A stretch of DNA of 64,000 nt from Gnetum montanum (taxonomy: Eukaryota; Streptophyta; Gnetopsida; Gnetales; Gnetaceae): assembly GCA_015680685.1 (NCBI GenBank), contig MNCI01022092.1, positions 159,808-223,807 of the forward strand. Direction: 5' to 3'. Below the pieces are notes generated by a model. The model had not been told where the DNA came from and made no database searches. It saw only the letters and a program-made list of their open reading frames with translations. Below, one piece after another: positions 1 to 11,042 of this stretch; within the stretch, counting starts at the first letter, position 1, and every line of letters begins with the position of its first letter. A program made the translations under genes and the position numbers.

Positions 1-955
1 TCCTCATAAATTATGATATGTAATTTTTAAATGTTTTTTTAGAATAAAAGGTAATAATTTTTATTTTTATTATATAATAGGAGTTTACTTTAATAAAATA
101 TCGGAAATTTTCAGAATTATGGGAAATTATAATGTTATTTTGGTCCTAATCCATATAGATATTTAATTTGTAAGTGCTATTTTGTCATTGGGACTATATT
201 GTATTATTTTTAGTAAACTTTGCCCCACTTGTCACATATATATATAGATATATATCCAAGGCATCTCTTAGCAATTTTTATCACAAAATCATCAATATAA
301 TTTTAGAAAGAATTTGACCATTTCATAACCAATTCATCAATATTTCATTAATTCACCAATTCATCAACATTCATTAACATCATTCATCACTATTTATTAA
401 ATATTGGAACTTGAACTTGTAGACATTCGATATTTTAATCATATATTTACCATTTTACAACATTTTCAATGATTCTAGATTTATTAGAAATCTAGAAAAG
501 GTATCAATGTGAAGCTAAAATTTTAGTTGAATATTTATTATGTCTGGGAAAATTTAGTTATATAATTTGGTAGACTTTCTGAATCTAGAATTTTTACCAA
601 AATGAATGATGGTAAATAATTAGATTATTTCCCCTTCATAACAAAATAATTTAATGTGATATTAGATTTATTTCAAAGCTAATATTTGTGGGAAGGTTAA
701 GTTAACATTTTAGCATCAAAACCTCAACAACTTTTAAGTTATCATTTCTCAAAGTTGCATGACTAGAATTAGTAGAATTTTTGATAAATTTGAAAGAACA
801 TAATATAACCTCAAATTTTGAATATCTTTTATAGTAATTCATTTTTCTAAATTATATAGAACTTCCTAATCTTTCTAAAAATATAAATTTTATTAGTTTA
901 TTCTTTGTGAAGTCAAGATAACCAAGCAAGTCTTTTGTTGTCTAAAATTCTTTCC
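1..955 (+). repeat. left LTR of Copia A
   Basis: Sequence from about 253 (aaggcatctctta) to 955 matches the right LTR at 10381-11042 with moderate divergence and small indels. It ends just before a primer-binding site. The first 250 bases have no partner in the window because the right copy is cut by the N at 10380. A TA-rich microsatellite lies at about 235-256. Confidence 0.75.
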
Positions 956-956
956 C

Positions 957-970
957 TTGGTATCAAAGTA
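957..970 (+). other. primer-binding site of Copia A (tRNA-Met type)
   Basis: TTGGTATCAAAGTA directly after the LTR is close to TGGTATCAGAGC, the complement of the initiator tRNA-Met 3' end used by many plant Copia elements. Two G-to-A changes fit decay. It fixes the LTR end and the plus orientation. Confidence 0.75.
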
Positions 971-1052
971 CCAAGTTCACCTATAAAAATTAGCACAAAA
1001 GACATAGCTAGATGCTTTATCTTCTTTGATGGCTCTCAAGATTTTAGCTTAT

Positions 1053-1942
1053 TGATGAGTGGCTAGGTACCCCTATGCCCAATCATACGAATCATGGGTG
1101 TTCACATGCAACTCGGTTGAATTTCGTAGACTGTAAGCACTTAACATACACCAGACTCTAACCAGTGAAACCTTGGGTTAGAATTGTCGTTTCCTTCCTA
1201 ATCTCACTTGTGATGTTCTGTTTGCGATGGTTAACTAAGATTAAGGCTAATCATTTTTATAGATTTTTACTTATCTTTTGGTGTTTAATTAAAGTATGGA
1301 AAGTAAAGAATAAACTATTTCCTACTCTATAATTATCCTAATTTGTGTTCTAGTTATTCCTAGCATAAGTATCTGATCCCATCTTCCGGGCATCTTCTGA
1401 GCATCCCCTAAGCACTTCTGGGTTACCAGACATTAAGCGTCACTAGGTTTACCAAGTGTTGGGTTTACATTCGAGATGGTCGTACTTATGGCCTTTATGA
1501 ACTATGAAGGAACGATAGAGATTAAAATAACAATAATAGAAACTTAAGTAATTAACAAAGCATAAATATATGAAACTACTGAATGCATAAAATGGCTAAG
1601 TCCAAATGCTGTAAGCAATGCTTGAAGAGTTCATCTTTATTGTTGTCACGCTAATGGGCTCAGATACATCAACTCTCGAATAAAGAGCCGATCACTTTTC
1701 TTACACCTACTATGGGCACTTGGAAAAATATTCTATTTCCTACGGGAACAAATTGCAAAAGCTTTGCTACAACTAACTAAAAGGTATCTAAATGAGATGG
1801 AAGGCCCTCTTATTTATAGGTTGAAATAGGCTCTGCGTAAACGAGGCCACGTCGACGCAGGGAAGGCTACATCAATAGGGCCATGTTGATGTAGCCACAT
1901 ATACGTAGCCTAGTTGACGCATCAACTAATGACACTTCATCA
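1053..1942 (-). repeat. 3' LTR of D' (TGATGA family)
   Basis: It spans 890 bp with perfect TGATGA/TCATCA ends and pairs with 5516-6429. At 1790-1930 it holds a CpG-containing block of short GTCGAC/ATCGAT-like motifs next to a TATA element (read TATAAATAAGAGG on the minus strand, about 1809-1821). Over the first 120 bases the two LTRs look roughly 90% identical by eye. Confidence 0.92.
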
Positions 1943-1953
1943 TACCCCCACGA
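1943..1953 (-). other. polypurine tract of D'
   Basis: On the minus strand CGTGGGGGTA lies directly before the 3' LTR start TGATGA. Its position and G-run fit a plus-strand primer for reverse transcription. The related copy at 50427-50438 has ATTATGGGGATA in the same place. Confidence 0.65.
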
Positions 1954-2139
1954 CTGAGTAAAAACTCATCCTTGAGTTTCTCTACAATTTGGAAGGTATG
2001 GATTTTTATTTACAATGCACATGACTTAACACACACATGACTCAACATTAATTTGACCAAGTGCCCGAGTTACAGAGAAGGAAAAATTATAAAAAATGAC
2101 CGTGTTCAAAGACAAAATTGAACACCATGCTATCCTGGA

Positions 2140-5049
2140 GTCTCTGCCGTGTAGAATGATGCACAAAATTATTGGAGAAGATCACACCATCCCTAGGGAT
2201 GGTGGTTTTGATGGACCTTCTCCAGCCTCTGGCCCATGCATTGGTGGTGGCATGAATGATGGTTATCCTGTGGCAGCTGCAACTTCTGGAGGTAGCGAGA
2301 AAGCCTCCAAGAGAGCCCTCATCTTTTCTTTTTTGCTTCTATGATCGTTCACTATCCAGGAAACTTCTCCAATGTGTTTTAGTACTGGAACCTCCCAAGG
2401 GCATGGTAGGGCTAGGAAGAGCTCTTTCAAGTTGACAAACTAGGCTATGAACTGCTTGCGTACGATGTCGAACGCTCGGATTGATGCCTGCAGCTACTAG
2501 TAGTCATTCATTCGACGGGCCAGCTTCTCCGCTAATCTATGTTGTCCTTCAAATTATGTGTGGAGAACCTCAAGTTCCACGTGTTTTGTTTCCAGCTTTT
2601 TCTTTGTTGCCTTATGTGCCTGGAACTCACCCTCGTATAGGGAATACGAGGTGATCACTTGCTTTTCCAATTTTGACCGCAGTCTCCCAGCTGTGAGCAT
2701 ATCCAGGTTTGCATATCAAAGGTTGACCAGCTTCATAGATTCTATCATCTCTTCAATATACATCTCCTTAAAACAAATTTTAGCTTGATTATAGGTGTTC
2801 AACCCATCAAAGATGGATTTCCATACATTGCCTCCTTCTCGGAGCTATTGGAGCGCTTGGTTCATTTTGGTCTTTGCGACTTGAATATGCTTTTCGTTTA
2901 CTTCCTTCTACAATCCCACTTAGTCCCTATAATGATTTTTCATGTTTTCAAATTTCAAGGCCTCATTCGTCCAAGTGGAAATTTCAATTATAGACTTCTG
3001 TTGCAATGGCTGAACCTCCTCCATTGATAGATTTTGATTCTTAGTAGCCAACCTTCTTATGTCAGCATTCACCCTGGCTAGTTCTTCCTGTTGTTGGTGG
3101 ATAAAATTTTTCATGTGTTCGTTCTCTACACCAACATTGTGCAGGCAATGAACCTCCATGATCAATTGAACGTTCTCTTGGTGAACCTCCACCAAGTCCT
3201 TGTTTAAATGATATGCTGGAGCATCTGCCAAGGACTTATCGAAGATCACCAACTCTCACATATTCTCAATGATCTAAAGCTTGAGTTGAAGCTACTAAAA
3301 AGCTTTATCTCTGGTGATTTTATGGTTGAGGATGGCTGGATTGGCAAGTTGGGCTCTTAATTAGGCTACTTTCATTCCCAGACATTGACAAGTGACCTGA
3401 GCAGCTTCAAGTTTTCCTTCCAAAATGAGGCTCTTACCCCTTGCCAAGAGCAACTCTGACTAGGTTGTAGTAATATTGTCTGGAAGGTTGACGACATTCA
3501 AAAGCAGTTGTTTGATTCCCACCAGTCGGTCCAACAACTCCTTGTGTTGGGCTGCATCAATCTTGCTACACGAAGTTCTGGTAGATGCCTATACATCTTG
3601 TAGTCCATGAACATCCAGTACAGGTGTTGCCGATGTGTTGAGAGCCATAGCAATTGTGTTAGCAACCACTTTGACTATAGTCTCCTATCCTTGGTGCTAC
3701 ATCACCAGGACTGTTGCCCCTTGAACATCTTCCAACCATATCAAAAAGGTAGCAGCATTCCCAGAAATTTTGGGAAATAACTGTTGTGTGGACACTGTTA
3801 CCTCTCGGACACTAGGATCTGTTTGTGCAAGCACTTGCTTTTGGGTTGCGAAGAACATCGTCCCTACCCTTTCAAGTAAACTAATTAATCGAGCCACTTA
3901 CTCCAAGTGGCTCATAGCAGGGCGATAGATGAAAGTGTCTTCTCCTCCACCAGTTTTGCTAGATTACTCTTGCTAGCTCAAGAGCATTTCTTGGATCTTG
4001 TGGATGTGTATAGCTATGGTTTGCAAGCCTAGCTGCATTGTTTATGTAGGTGGAGGTGGTGGTTGCTGCTCCTCCTCTGTCTATGTGGTGGTAGGAGTTT
4101 TATCCTTCATCATTTCCTGCCAAGAGGTAATCAGGACATGCTAGATTACATCATTGGAGTAGTGTGCTATCCCTCCCCGTTTCCACAACTTTCAAATGAG
4201 GTAGGGAAAGGGGAGAGCTCGTCTTCCATGTTCGCTCTTAACGAATCTCTTTTCAATCTCCAAGAACAATAGTTGTGGAAGAATCATGGGGAATTTCCCA
4301 CTCAAGGTGGCACATGCACGGGTGAAGAAGGCTATGATTTTGTTGGGTCTTACCATTGGGTTCAAGTGGTAAGACATGATCTTTGAGTAGACCCTCTTTG
4401 CCATGGTCAGGGAGCCAAATTCCTTGCACTCTACCCCATAGCACCATTTGGTCCATTCTACCTTTACCTCTAGATCGGCCTATTTTGGAATTTCCACCAC
4501 ATCTACCCTAGTCTCGGGCAACCCTAGAGCTTGCGCTATCACCTCTGAAGAGTAAGAGACATAAATGTCTTTGATTCTTACTCTAGACCTTGGTTGTTGA
4601 TTTGTCTAGAAGGGGTAGGTCTTTCCTAAGTACCATTCACCACTGGTTATGATGATTGGCCACATTGGAGAGTTTTCCAATTGGAGGATCACTTCTTCTG
4701 GCATGTTCTCGAGGAATGGTCTAAAGTTTAGTTCTTGGAGGACCATCTGTTGCACCTCGTGCAGCATGATAGCATCAAGAAAGGCTTGGGTCAAGGTGAC
4801 CTCAAGCCATGGTGCTATCCCAGGAGTCTCATCCCTTGCGATTGCTTGCTGGGAATATCCTCTTTGGGAATCTGATGGACCAATTCCAGATCAGGTTCTT
4901 CGCAGAGGGGGCCAATTGCATGAGAGCCCTCCACGTGCTCTAGCAGCTATGCACCTCGTCCCCTTCCCATTCACGAGCACTTGTCCCTTGGTTGGGATGG
5001 TCCTTCATCCCTTGGGTGCCTTGGTTTTTGTGCCATCTACAAACAACAT
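2140..5049 (-). pseudogene. decayed retroelement protein gene of D' (same family as 47346-50156)
   Basis: The start is taken at the ATG whose complement is 5047-5049, because the related gene at 47346 begins at the homologous place. Blocks shared with that copy: an N-terminal region with an EEWY/GEWYLGKT-like motif (about 4600-4700), a block containing GKFPMILPQLLFLEIEK and ALPFPYLI (about 4190-4330), and a long coiled-coil-like block rich in Glu, Gln and Asn (about 2920-3500). The middle block resembles the 'putative plant transposon protein' domain known from plant retroelements (PF20167 as I recall it; unchecked). No protease, reverse transcriptase or integrase motif is visible. Several stops and frameshifts break the frame. 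Its role is unknown; a Gag-like structural role is a guess. Confidence 0.6.
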
Positions 5050-5260
5050 AATCACTAATTAGATTGTGCACAAGTTGCTCAAAAATGGGTCTCATACACT
5101 TTCTCAGTTTGACTAAGTTATGTTGTTAACATGGGTGTTCCATTAAGTTGCCCGGGGTGTTGATTTATGGGCTAGATCAAAAAACAACAAAGGCTAATTT
5201 TAGAGTTTTTAAAATGATTTTTTTTGTTTCTTCCCTTAGGGTTGTGAAGTTTGAATTAAC

Positions 5261-5294
5261 TAACTAACTAACTAACTAATTAATTAATTAATTA
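5261..5294. repeat. (TAAC)n/(TAAT)n microsatellite
   Basis: A run of CTAA units passes into TTAA/ATTA units inside the leader of D', followed by a C-rich patch (about 5304-5325). Confidence 0.85.
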
Positions 5295-5498
5295 GACCTC
5301 ATCCCCCCGCCCCCCCCACACCCCATGACTGAGAGCATACCTCTGGGTGCTCAAGAGGGAAAGGATCGGTAGATGTGGATGTGTGGTAGGACGGTAGGTG
5401 CTTGGGAAGCATTGGGTAGAAAAAATGGCAAAATATCCCCCCAATTTGTTTGCAAAATGATGAAATTGCAAAGTGCAATGGGTATATATATAGGGGTT

Positions 5499-5515
5499 GG
5501 TCATAATGGTGCCAA
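5499..5515 (-). other. primer-binding site of D' (tRNA-Asp type)
   Basis: On the minus strand TTGGCACCATTATGACC directly follows the LTR end TCATCA. It is a decayed form of TGGCGCCGTTGCCGGGG, the tRNA-Asp-type primer site used by several plant Gypsy groups. It sets the element orientation. Confidence 0.75.
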
Positions 5516-6429
5516 TGATGAGGGGCTAGGCACCCCTATGCCCAACCATACGAATCACAGGCGTTCACACGAGACTCGGTTGAATTCTGTAGACTGTAAG
5601 AACTTAACATACACTAGACTTTAACCAGGGAAACCTTGGGTTAGAATGGTCGTTGCCTTCTTAATCTCACTTGTGATGCTCTATTTGCGATGGTTAAGTG
5701 AGATTAAGGCTAATTATTTTTATAGATTTTTACTTATCTTTTGGCGTTTAATTAAAGTATGAAAAGTAAAGAATAAACTATTTCCTACTCTATAATTATC
5801 CTAATTTGTGTTCTAGCTATTCTTAGCATAAGTATCCGATCCCATCTTTCAAGCACGTTCTGAGCATCCCCTAAGCATTTCTGGGTTACCAGACGTTAAG
5901 CGTCACTGGATTTACCAAGTGTTGAGTTTACGTTCGAGATGGTCATACTTATGACCTTTACGAACTATGAAGAAATGATAGTGATTAAAATAACAATAAC
6001 AAAAACTTAAGTAATTAACAAGTAATTAACAATGAATAAATATCTTAAACTACTGAATGCATAAACTGGCTAAGTCCAAATGCAGCAAGGAATGCTTGAA
6101 GAGTTCATCTTTATGTTTGTCATGCCAATGGGCTCAGATACATCAACACTCGAATAAATAACTGATCACTTTTCTTACACCTGTTGTGGGCACTTGGAAA
6201 ATATTCTATCTCCTGCGGGAACAAATTGCAAGAGCTTCGCTACAACTAACTGAATGGTACCTAAATGTGGTGGAAGGCCCTCTTATTTATAGGCTGAAAT
6301 AGGCTCCATGTAAATGGGACCATGTCGACATAGGGAAGGCTACGTCGATGGGGCCACGTTGATGTGGCCACATATACACGACCCTATATATGCGGCCTAG
6401 TCGACGCATCGACTAATGACACTTCATTA
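5516..6429 (-). repeat. 5' LTR of D' (TGATGA family)
   Basis: It spans 914 bp and pairs with 1053-1942. On the minus strand it begins with TAATGA (TGATGA with one change) and ends CTCATCA at the primer site. A CpG-bearing motif block at 6300-6410 lies upstream of the TATA element at about 6280-6292. The length difference from its partner includes an extra short segment near 6378-6395. Confidence 0.92.
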
Positions 6430-6446
6430 CTTATGAATAAGGATGA

Positions 6447-7340
6447 TGAAAGATCTTCTTGAATATAATAACTCTTGGGACATAGTTGAAATAGGTTTTG
6501 AATTCATTCATGATTTTGAAGATTTCATTAGATTACAAGTCAAATAATATGAAACAAATAGAAGAATAATAATTTTGGCTCTCATGATGCTATTGGCTAG
6601 TATCTCAAAAATTATTTCTAGTAGATACAATCTTCATACTATTAACAAAAAGGTATTGAATAATCTCCAATTAGAATATAAGAGAATCTTGAAAAGTCAA
6701 CAATTGTAAAAACTAATCTACAAATAAAAATTCAATACCATATAAATTAGAAGAAATAAAAGTGTCAAAGACTTCTTTATTAGAATGTATGATAGCTTAG
6801 AAAAAATAGCTAAATATGGCTATGGATATCTCAATAGGAAAAAGGTTCAAAAAGATGTTCAATCTCTATACATAGATCCAAGATTTGAAAACATGATGGA
6901 AAATATTACTCTTTCAAAGGACTTCAATATACTTAGTATCAATGAATTAGTTGCTCAAGTTAGAATCCTACAAAGTATGAAGAATAATAAATAATCTAGT
7001 AAAGATGATTAAGCCTACATAACTAACCAAAGAGAGAGGTAGGCAAGGATGATTCAAAGGGAGAGGAAGATTCAATTATCAAAATAGAGATTAAGAAATA
7101 AACTCAGTCAAAATACAAGAGAAAGAGGAGGAATTTTAGCTATAGAAAGAGACAAATCATATTAATCTAGAAGACAAAGATAGGATCAAGACTCAATATT
7201 GTATTATAACATTTGCAAAAGAAAAGATCATAGCATCAACCAATGTTGGACTAGAATGGATTTTGAAATAATACATGAATAGACTTCACAAATAGAACAA
7301 GATACTCCCTCATCATCTCAAAAGGATACTTAAGAAGAAG
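6447..7340 (+). pseudogene. Copia A gag remnant
   Basis: Gag-like reading begins at MMKDLLEYNNSWDIVE near 6447 and resumes in another frame at 6785-6991 (MYDSLEKIAKYGYGYL...). A decayed zinc knuckle near 7200-7255 reads ICKRKDHSINQCW. Gag would form the particle that packages element RNA. Several TAA/TAG stops and at least one frameshift break it. It lies directly 3' of the nested element's target duplication, so it belongs to the interrupted host copy. Confidence 0.7.
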
Positions 7341-7384
7341 AGTTAGGTAATTATGCAACCTTTAATTCAATTAAGAAAATAAAG

Positions 7385-8700
7385 AATGATTCTTATATTG
7401 TAGATATTGGATGCTCCAATCACATGACACCCTACAAAAAATATCTTCTAAATTACAAAAAAAAAGAAGGTATTTGCAACATCAAAATTGAAAATGAAAA
7501 ATACTTAGTCATAGAAGAAATAGAAGATAATGTAGTTAATTAAATAATGGATAACACGTTACCATTTCAAATGTATATTATGTTCCTAATATTTCCAACC
7601 CTCTCATCTTTGTTGAAAAGGTCTCTAATGGAGGAAATAATATTAGTATCAAGACAAATTTTTGCGTTATTAATAAACCTAATGGTGAAGAAATCATTAA
7701 AATTAAAACCTTGAATAATAGAATATATTACCTTGAATGAAACTATCTCAATGAAAAGGGAGACATCATAAGCAACTATACTACAAAAGAAAAGCATGTC
7801 CTCACAATAAAAGTTAATCAAATCTCAAATAAAGATAAAGTTAAGGAAAAGGATAATGAGGATTTTAGCAAGTACAAACTTTAGCATGTAAGTATTTGTC
7901 ACATATCCTATCATAAAATTGAAATAATCATCAAATAGAAGAAAGCTACAGGAATAATAATTGTAGATATTTTTCAAGACAAATGTGAGAATTTCATATA
8001 AGGAAAGCAAACCAATTTTCTTCACAACTTTCACATGATAAAGAAGGAAAAATCATTTGATCTTTTACACATGGATCTTGTTAGTCAATGCTCACTATTT
8101 CAATAGGATAGATAAATTATTTCATGGTCATAGTAGATGACTACTCAATGTACACTGAAGATTATAATTTGAAGAAAAAGGATGAAGCCATCAAATATTT
8201 AGAAAATTTACATAAACTAATTGAAAATTCCATGAATGTTAAGATTAAGGCCATCAAATCAAACAAAGGATATGAGTTCATAAATAAAGAATTTAATAAG
8301 TTATACAAAGAAAATGGTATCTTTCATCAAACCACATGTGAATATAGCCCATAATCAAATGGATGTGTCTAAAAGAAAGAATAAAATGATAAAAAACATG
8401 ACAAGGTGCTTACTAAAACATGTCTCATTGCCTAACCATTATTGAAGTATGGCTATCATAATTACTTGTTACATTTCTAATTGAATCATCACTAAAAATA
8501 ATAAGAAAAATATCTATATGAAGTTCTATACAATAGAATTCCTAACATGGGTTACATGAGAACATTTGGATATCATTGCTATGTAAAGATCCTAAAACAA
8601 TTTATTGACAAACTTGTAGATAAAGAAAAGAAATGCATCTTTATTTGTTATGATTCTCATACTAGTGGATATAGGTGCTATGACTCAATGAATCAAAATG
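7385..8700 (+). pseudogene. Copia A protease and integrase remnant
   Basis: The Copia protease core appears as DIGCSNHMT (near 7403; the family has D-S/T-G-C/A). The pre-integrase region follows at about 7860-8030. The integrase core reads IVDDYSMYTEDY (near 8127), then IKSNKGYEFIN where the second catalytic Asp has become Asn, then SNGCV with the Glu region near 8360. Protease would cut the polyprotein and integrase would insert the cDNA. In-frame stops and the changed catalytic residue show it is inactive. Confidence 0.82.
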
Positions 8701-8929
8701 ACATGTTTTAAGAGATGTTATATTTAATGAGACAACGTTTGGTACAAATGACTTTCTTAAATAGTAAGAAAAATTAGATACATATGAAAGTTCAAAATCA
8801 TGGATTCAAAGAGACCATCATCGCACTCAAATTCTTGACACAAATTTTGAAAGAATAACTACAAGATCTTACAATATTACATATATAGTATATTCAGCAA
8901 TCTCAAGTGAACCAACCAATATCAATGAA

Positions 8930-10376
8930 GTCATGAAGTTGAAAGATTGGAAAGAAATCATGGACAAAGAGTACAATCTCATCCTAAGAAATAACACATG
9001 GGAATTGGTAAAAAAACAAAAAGATAAAAGGGTTATTAATTGCAAGAGACGTTATACAACAAAATACAATGAGACAGAAGAAGTCACAACAAATAAAGCA
9101 ACACTTGTGACAAAAGAATTGAAATAAAAAAAATATATTGACTATGAAGAAATCTTTGCATCAGTCATTAGATTTGAAACCATCAAGTTCATACTCTCCA
9201 TAGCAACATAAAAAGATCTAAAGGTTCAATAAATGAATGTCAACTTAACATTTTTAAATAGATACATCAAAGAAGAAGTATACATCTACTAGCCCAAAGG
9301 TTCTGTAATTAAAGGAAAAGAAAAAAAAAGTGTGCAAACTCAACAAAGTTGTATATGGCCTAAATTAAGCATCCAGGGCCTAATTCCAGAGAATAGTTCT
9401 AGAGAATTAGTGACTATCTCACCAGAAAGAATTTTCAAAATTGCATGTTTGAACCAACACTATATTTCAAGAAGGAAGGAGATGATTTCATCATCATATC
9501 ACTATATGTATATGGAATCATCTTTATTTCCTCCAATAAAAGGCTAGCAAAAGATTTTAAGAATGACATGAAAATTGAATTCAAAATGAAGGATCTTAGA
9601 GAACTCAAATACTCCCTAGGAATTGAAGTGAACTTGTGTAAGGAGAGAATGGAGATTTATTTAACCAAATAAAAAAATTCCATCATTGAAAGTTTAAATC
9701 TAAAGAATGAAAATCTAGTGAATAGTCCTTTTTCATACAATTTAAAGTTAACCAGCAAAGATAAGAATTCTCTCATAGATACAATCATGCATAGAACCAT
9801 AATTGGATCACTTCGATTTCTCTACCACATCACACCAAATTTAGAATATGTAGCAACATACTTATCCAAATTCATACAAGAGCCAAGATAACCTTAAATG
9901 CAAGAATTGTTTCATCTCACCAAGTATGTAAAAGGAACTTACAACTTTGGGATCCAATTTAATAAAGGAGATAATAATATTTATGCATATTTAAATGTTG
10001 ATTGAGAAAGAGACAATGATAATAGAAAATCCACATTAAGAACTCTCATTATGCATGAAGCATATCCAATATACTACAAATCAGATAAACAATCATTCAT
10101 TAGCTTAGCCACTTATGAAGTAGAATTTATTAACATGGCCAAATGCCTCAAACGCATACTCTAGTTAAATAAACTTCTCTCACACTTAGGATTTGAAGTT
10201 AGTCATCCTACAAATTTGTATTGTGATAATATATTAGTAATTCAACTATCTGAAGACTATGTGCATCACAAAAAATCCAAACACATTAATATCATGTACT
10301 ATTTCATCAAGTAAGAAGCAAAAGATGGAACCATAAAACCCAGTCATATAAGTTCAAAAAAATAATTTGTTGACTT
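8930..10376 (+). pseudogene. Copia A reverse transcriptase and RNase H remnant
   Basis: The start reads WKEIMDKEYNLILRNNTWEL, the usual opening of Copia reverse transcriptase. KKYIDYEEIFASV, EEVYIYxPKG and a decayed LYGLKQ-like stretch (about 9345-9360) follow. The catalytic YVDD is changed: the matching place reads ISLYVYGIIFIS near 9490-9540. RNase H covers about 9990-10370, with YCDNI at 10220-10234 and a HHKKSKHIN motif near 10265-10290. Many stops sit where glutamine is expected. It ends at the N at 10380. Confidence 0.85.
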
Positions 10377-10380
10377 ACTN

Positions 10381-11042
10381 ATCTAAGGCATCTCTTGACA
10401 ACTTGTATAACAAAATCATCAATATAACTTTAGTAAAAAATTGACTATTTCATCATCAAGTCATTAATATTTCATCAATTCATCAACATCATTCATCATT
10501 CTTTACTCAATCTTAGAAGTTGAATAGTTAGAATTGGCAACATTAACTATTTTGATCATATCTTAGCCATCGCACAACATTTTTTAGTAATTATAGATTT
10601 ATTAAAAATATAGAATATGTGGCTACTTGTAGCTAAAATTTTATTTCAATATCTATTTTGGTTTGGGATGAATTGGGTCTATAATTTAATAAATTTTCTA
10701 AATCTGGAATTTTTACCAAAATAAATGATAATCAATGATTATATCATTTCTCCCTCATTGGAAAATACTTTAATATGAAAATGCTTAGTTATAATTTTAG
10801 CATCAAAAACTTAACAACATTTAATTTGTCATCTCTCAAAATTGCATTACCAGAGTTGCTACAATTTTTGATAGATTAGAAAGAAAATAATATAACCTCA
10901 ACTCTTAAATATATTTTGTAGTACTGTTATCTTCCAAATTGTAGATAACTTCCTTAGATTTCCAAAAATATAAATTTTATTAGCTGATTCTTTATGAAGT
11001 CAAGATAACCAAGCAATTCTTTTACTTACTAAAATTCTGTCA
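10381..11042 (+). repeat. right LTR of Copia A, 5'-truncated at an N
   Basis: It matches the left LTR from about 253 to 955. The last bases, TTCTGTCA, give a CA end absent from the left copy. The single N at 10380 sits where the first quarter of this LTR should be, so the missing part may be an assembly artefact rather than a real deletion. Confidence 0.8.

Larger units (their letters stand above)
1048..6434 (-). mobile_element. nested LTR retroelement D' (1053-6429) with CTTAT target duplication
   Basis: Two LTRs (1053-1942 and 5516-6429) begin TGATGA and end TCATCA (TCATTA in the right copy). They are flanked by an exact 5-bp duplication, CTTAT, at 1048-1052 and 6430-6434. A tRNA-Asp-type primer site abuts the inner edge of the right LTR and a G-rich tract abuts the left LTR, so the element reads on the minus strand. 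The internal region carries one long decayed gene (about 5049 to 2140) and no polymerase domains, which makes it non-autonomous. It inserted into the leader of Copia A, between the primer site and gag. Confidence 0.92.
1..11042 (+). mobile_element. Ty1/Copia LTR retrotransposon A, split by a nested insertion
   Basis: Direct repeats at about 253-955 and 10381-11042 are alignable along their length and both end in AAAATTCT-type sequence. They bracket a tRNA-Met-type primer site and a Copia-order gag, protease, integrase, reverse transcriptase and RNase H region. The internal part is split at 1053-6429 by another element. The 5' end of the left LTR cannot be fixed and may lie outside the window. 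The right LTR lacks the counterpart of the first 250 bases or so, exactly where an N sits at 10380. The coding part is full of stops and frameshifts, so the copy is dead. Confidence 0.85.

Noticed and set aside
4649-5062. 137-codon plus-strand frame
   Set aside because: It is antisense to the D' gene, whose minus-strand reading has a homologous counterpart at 47346 onward.
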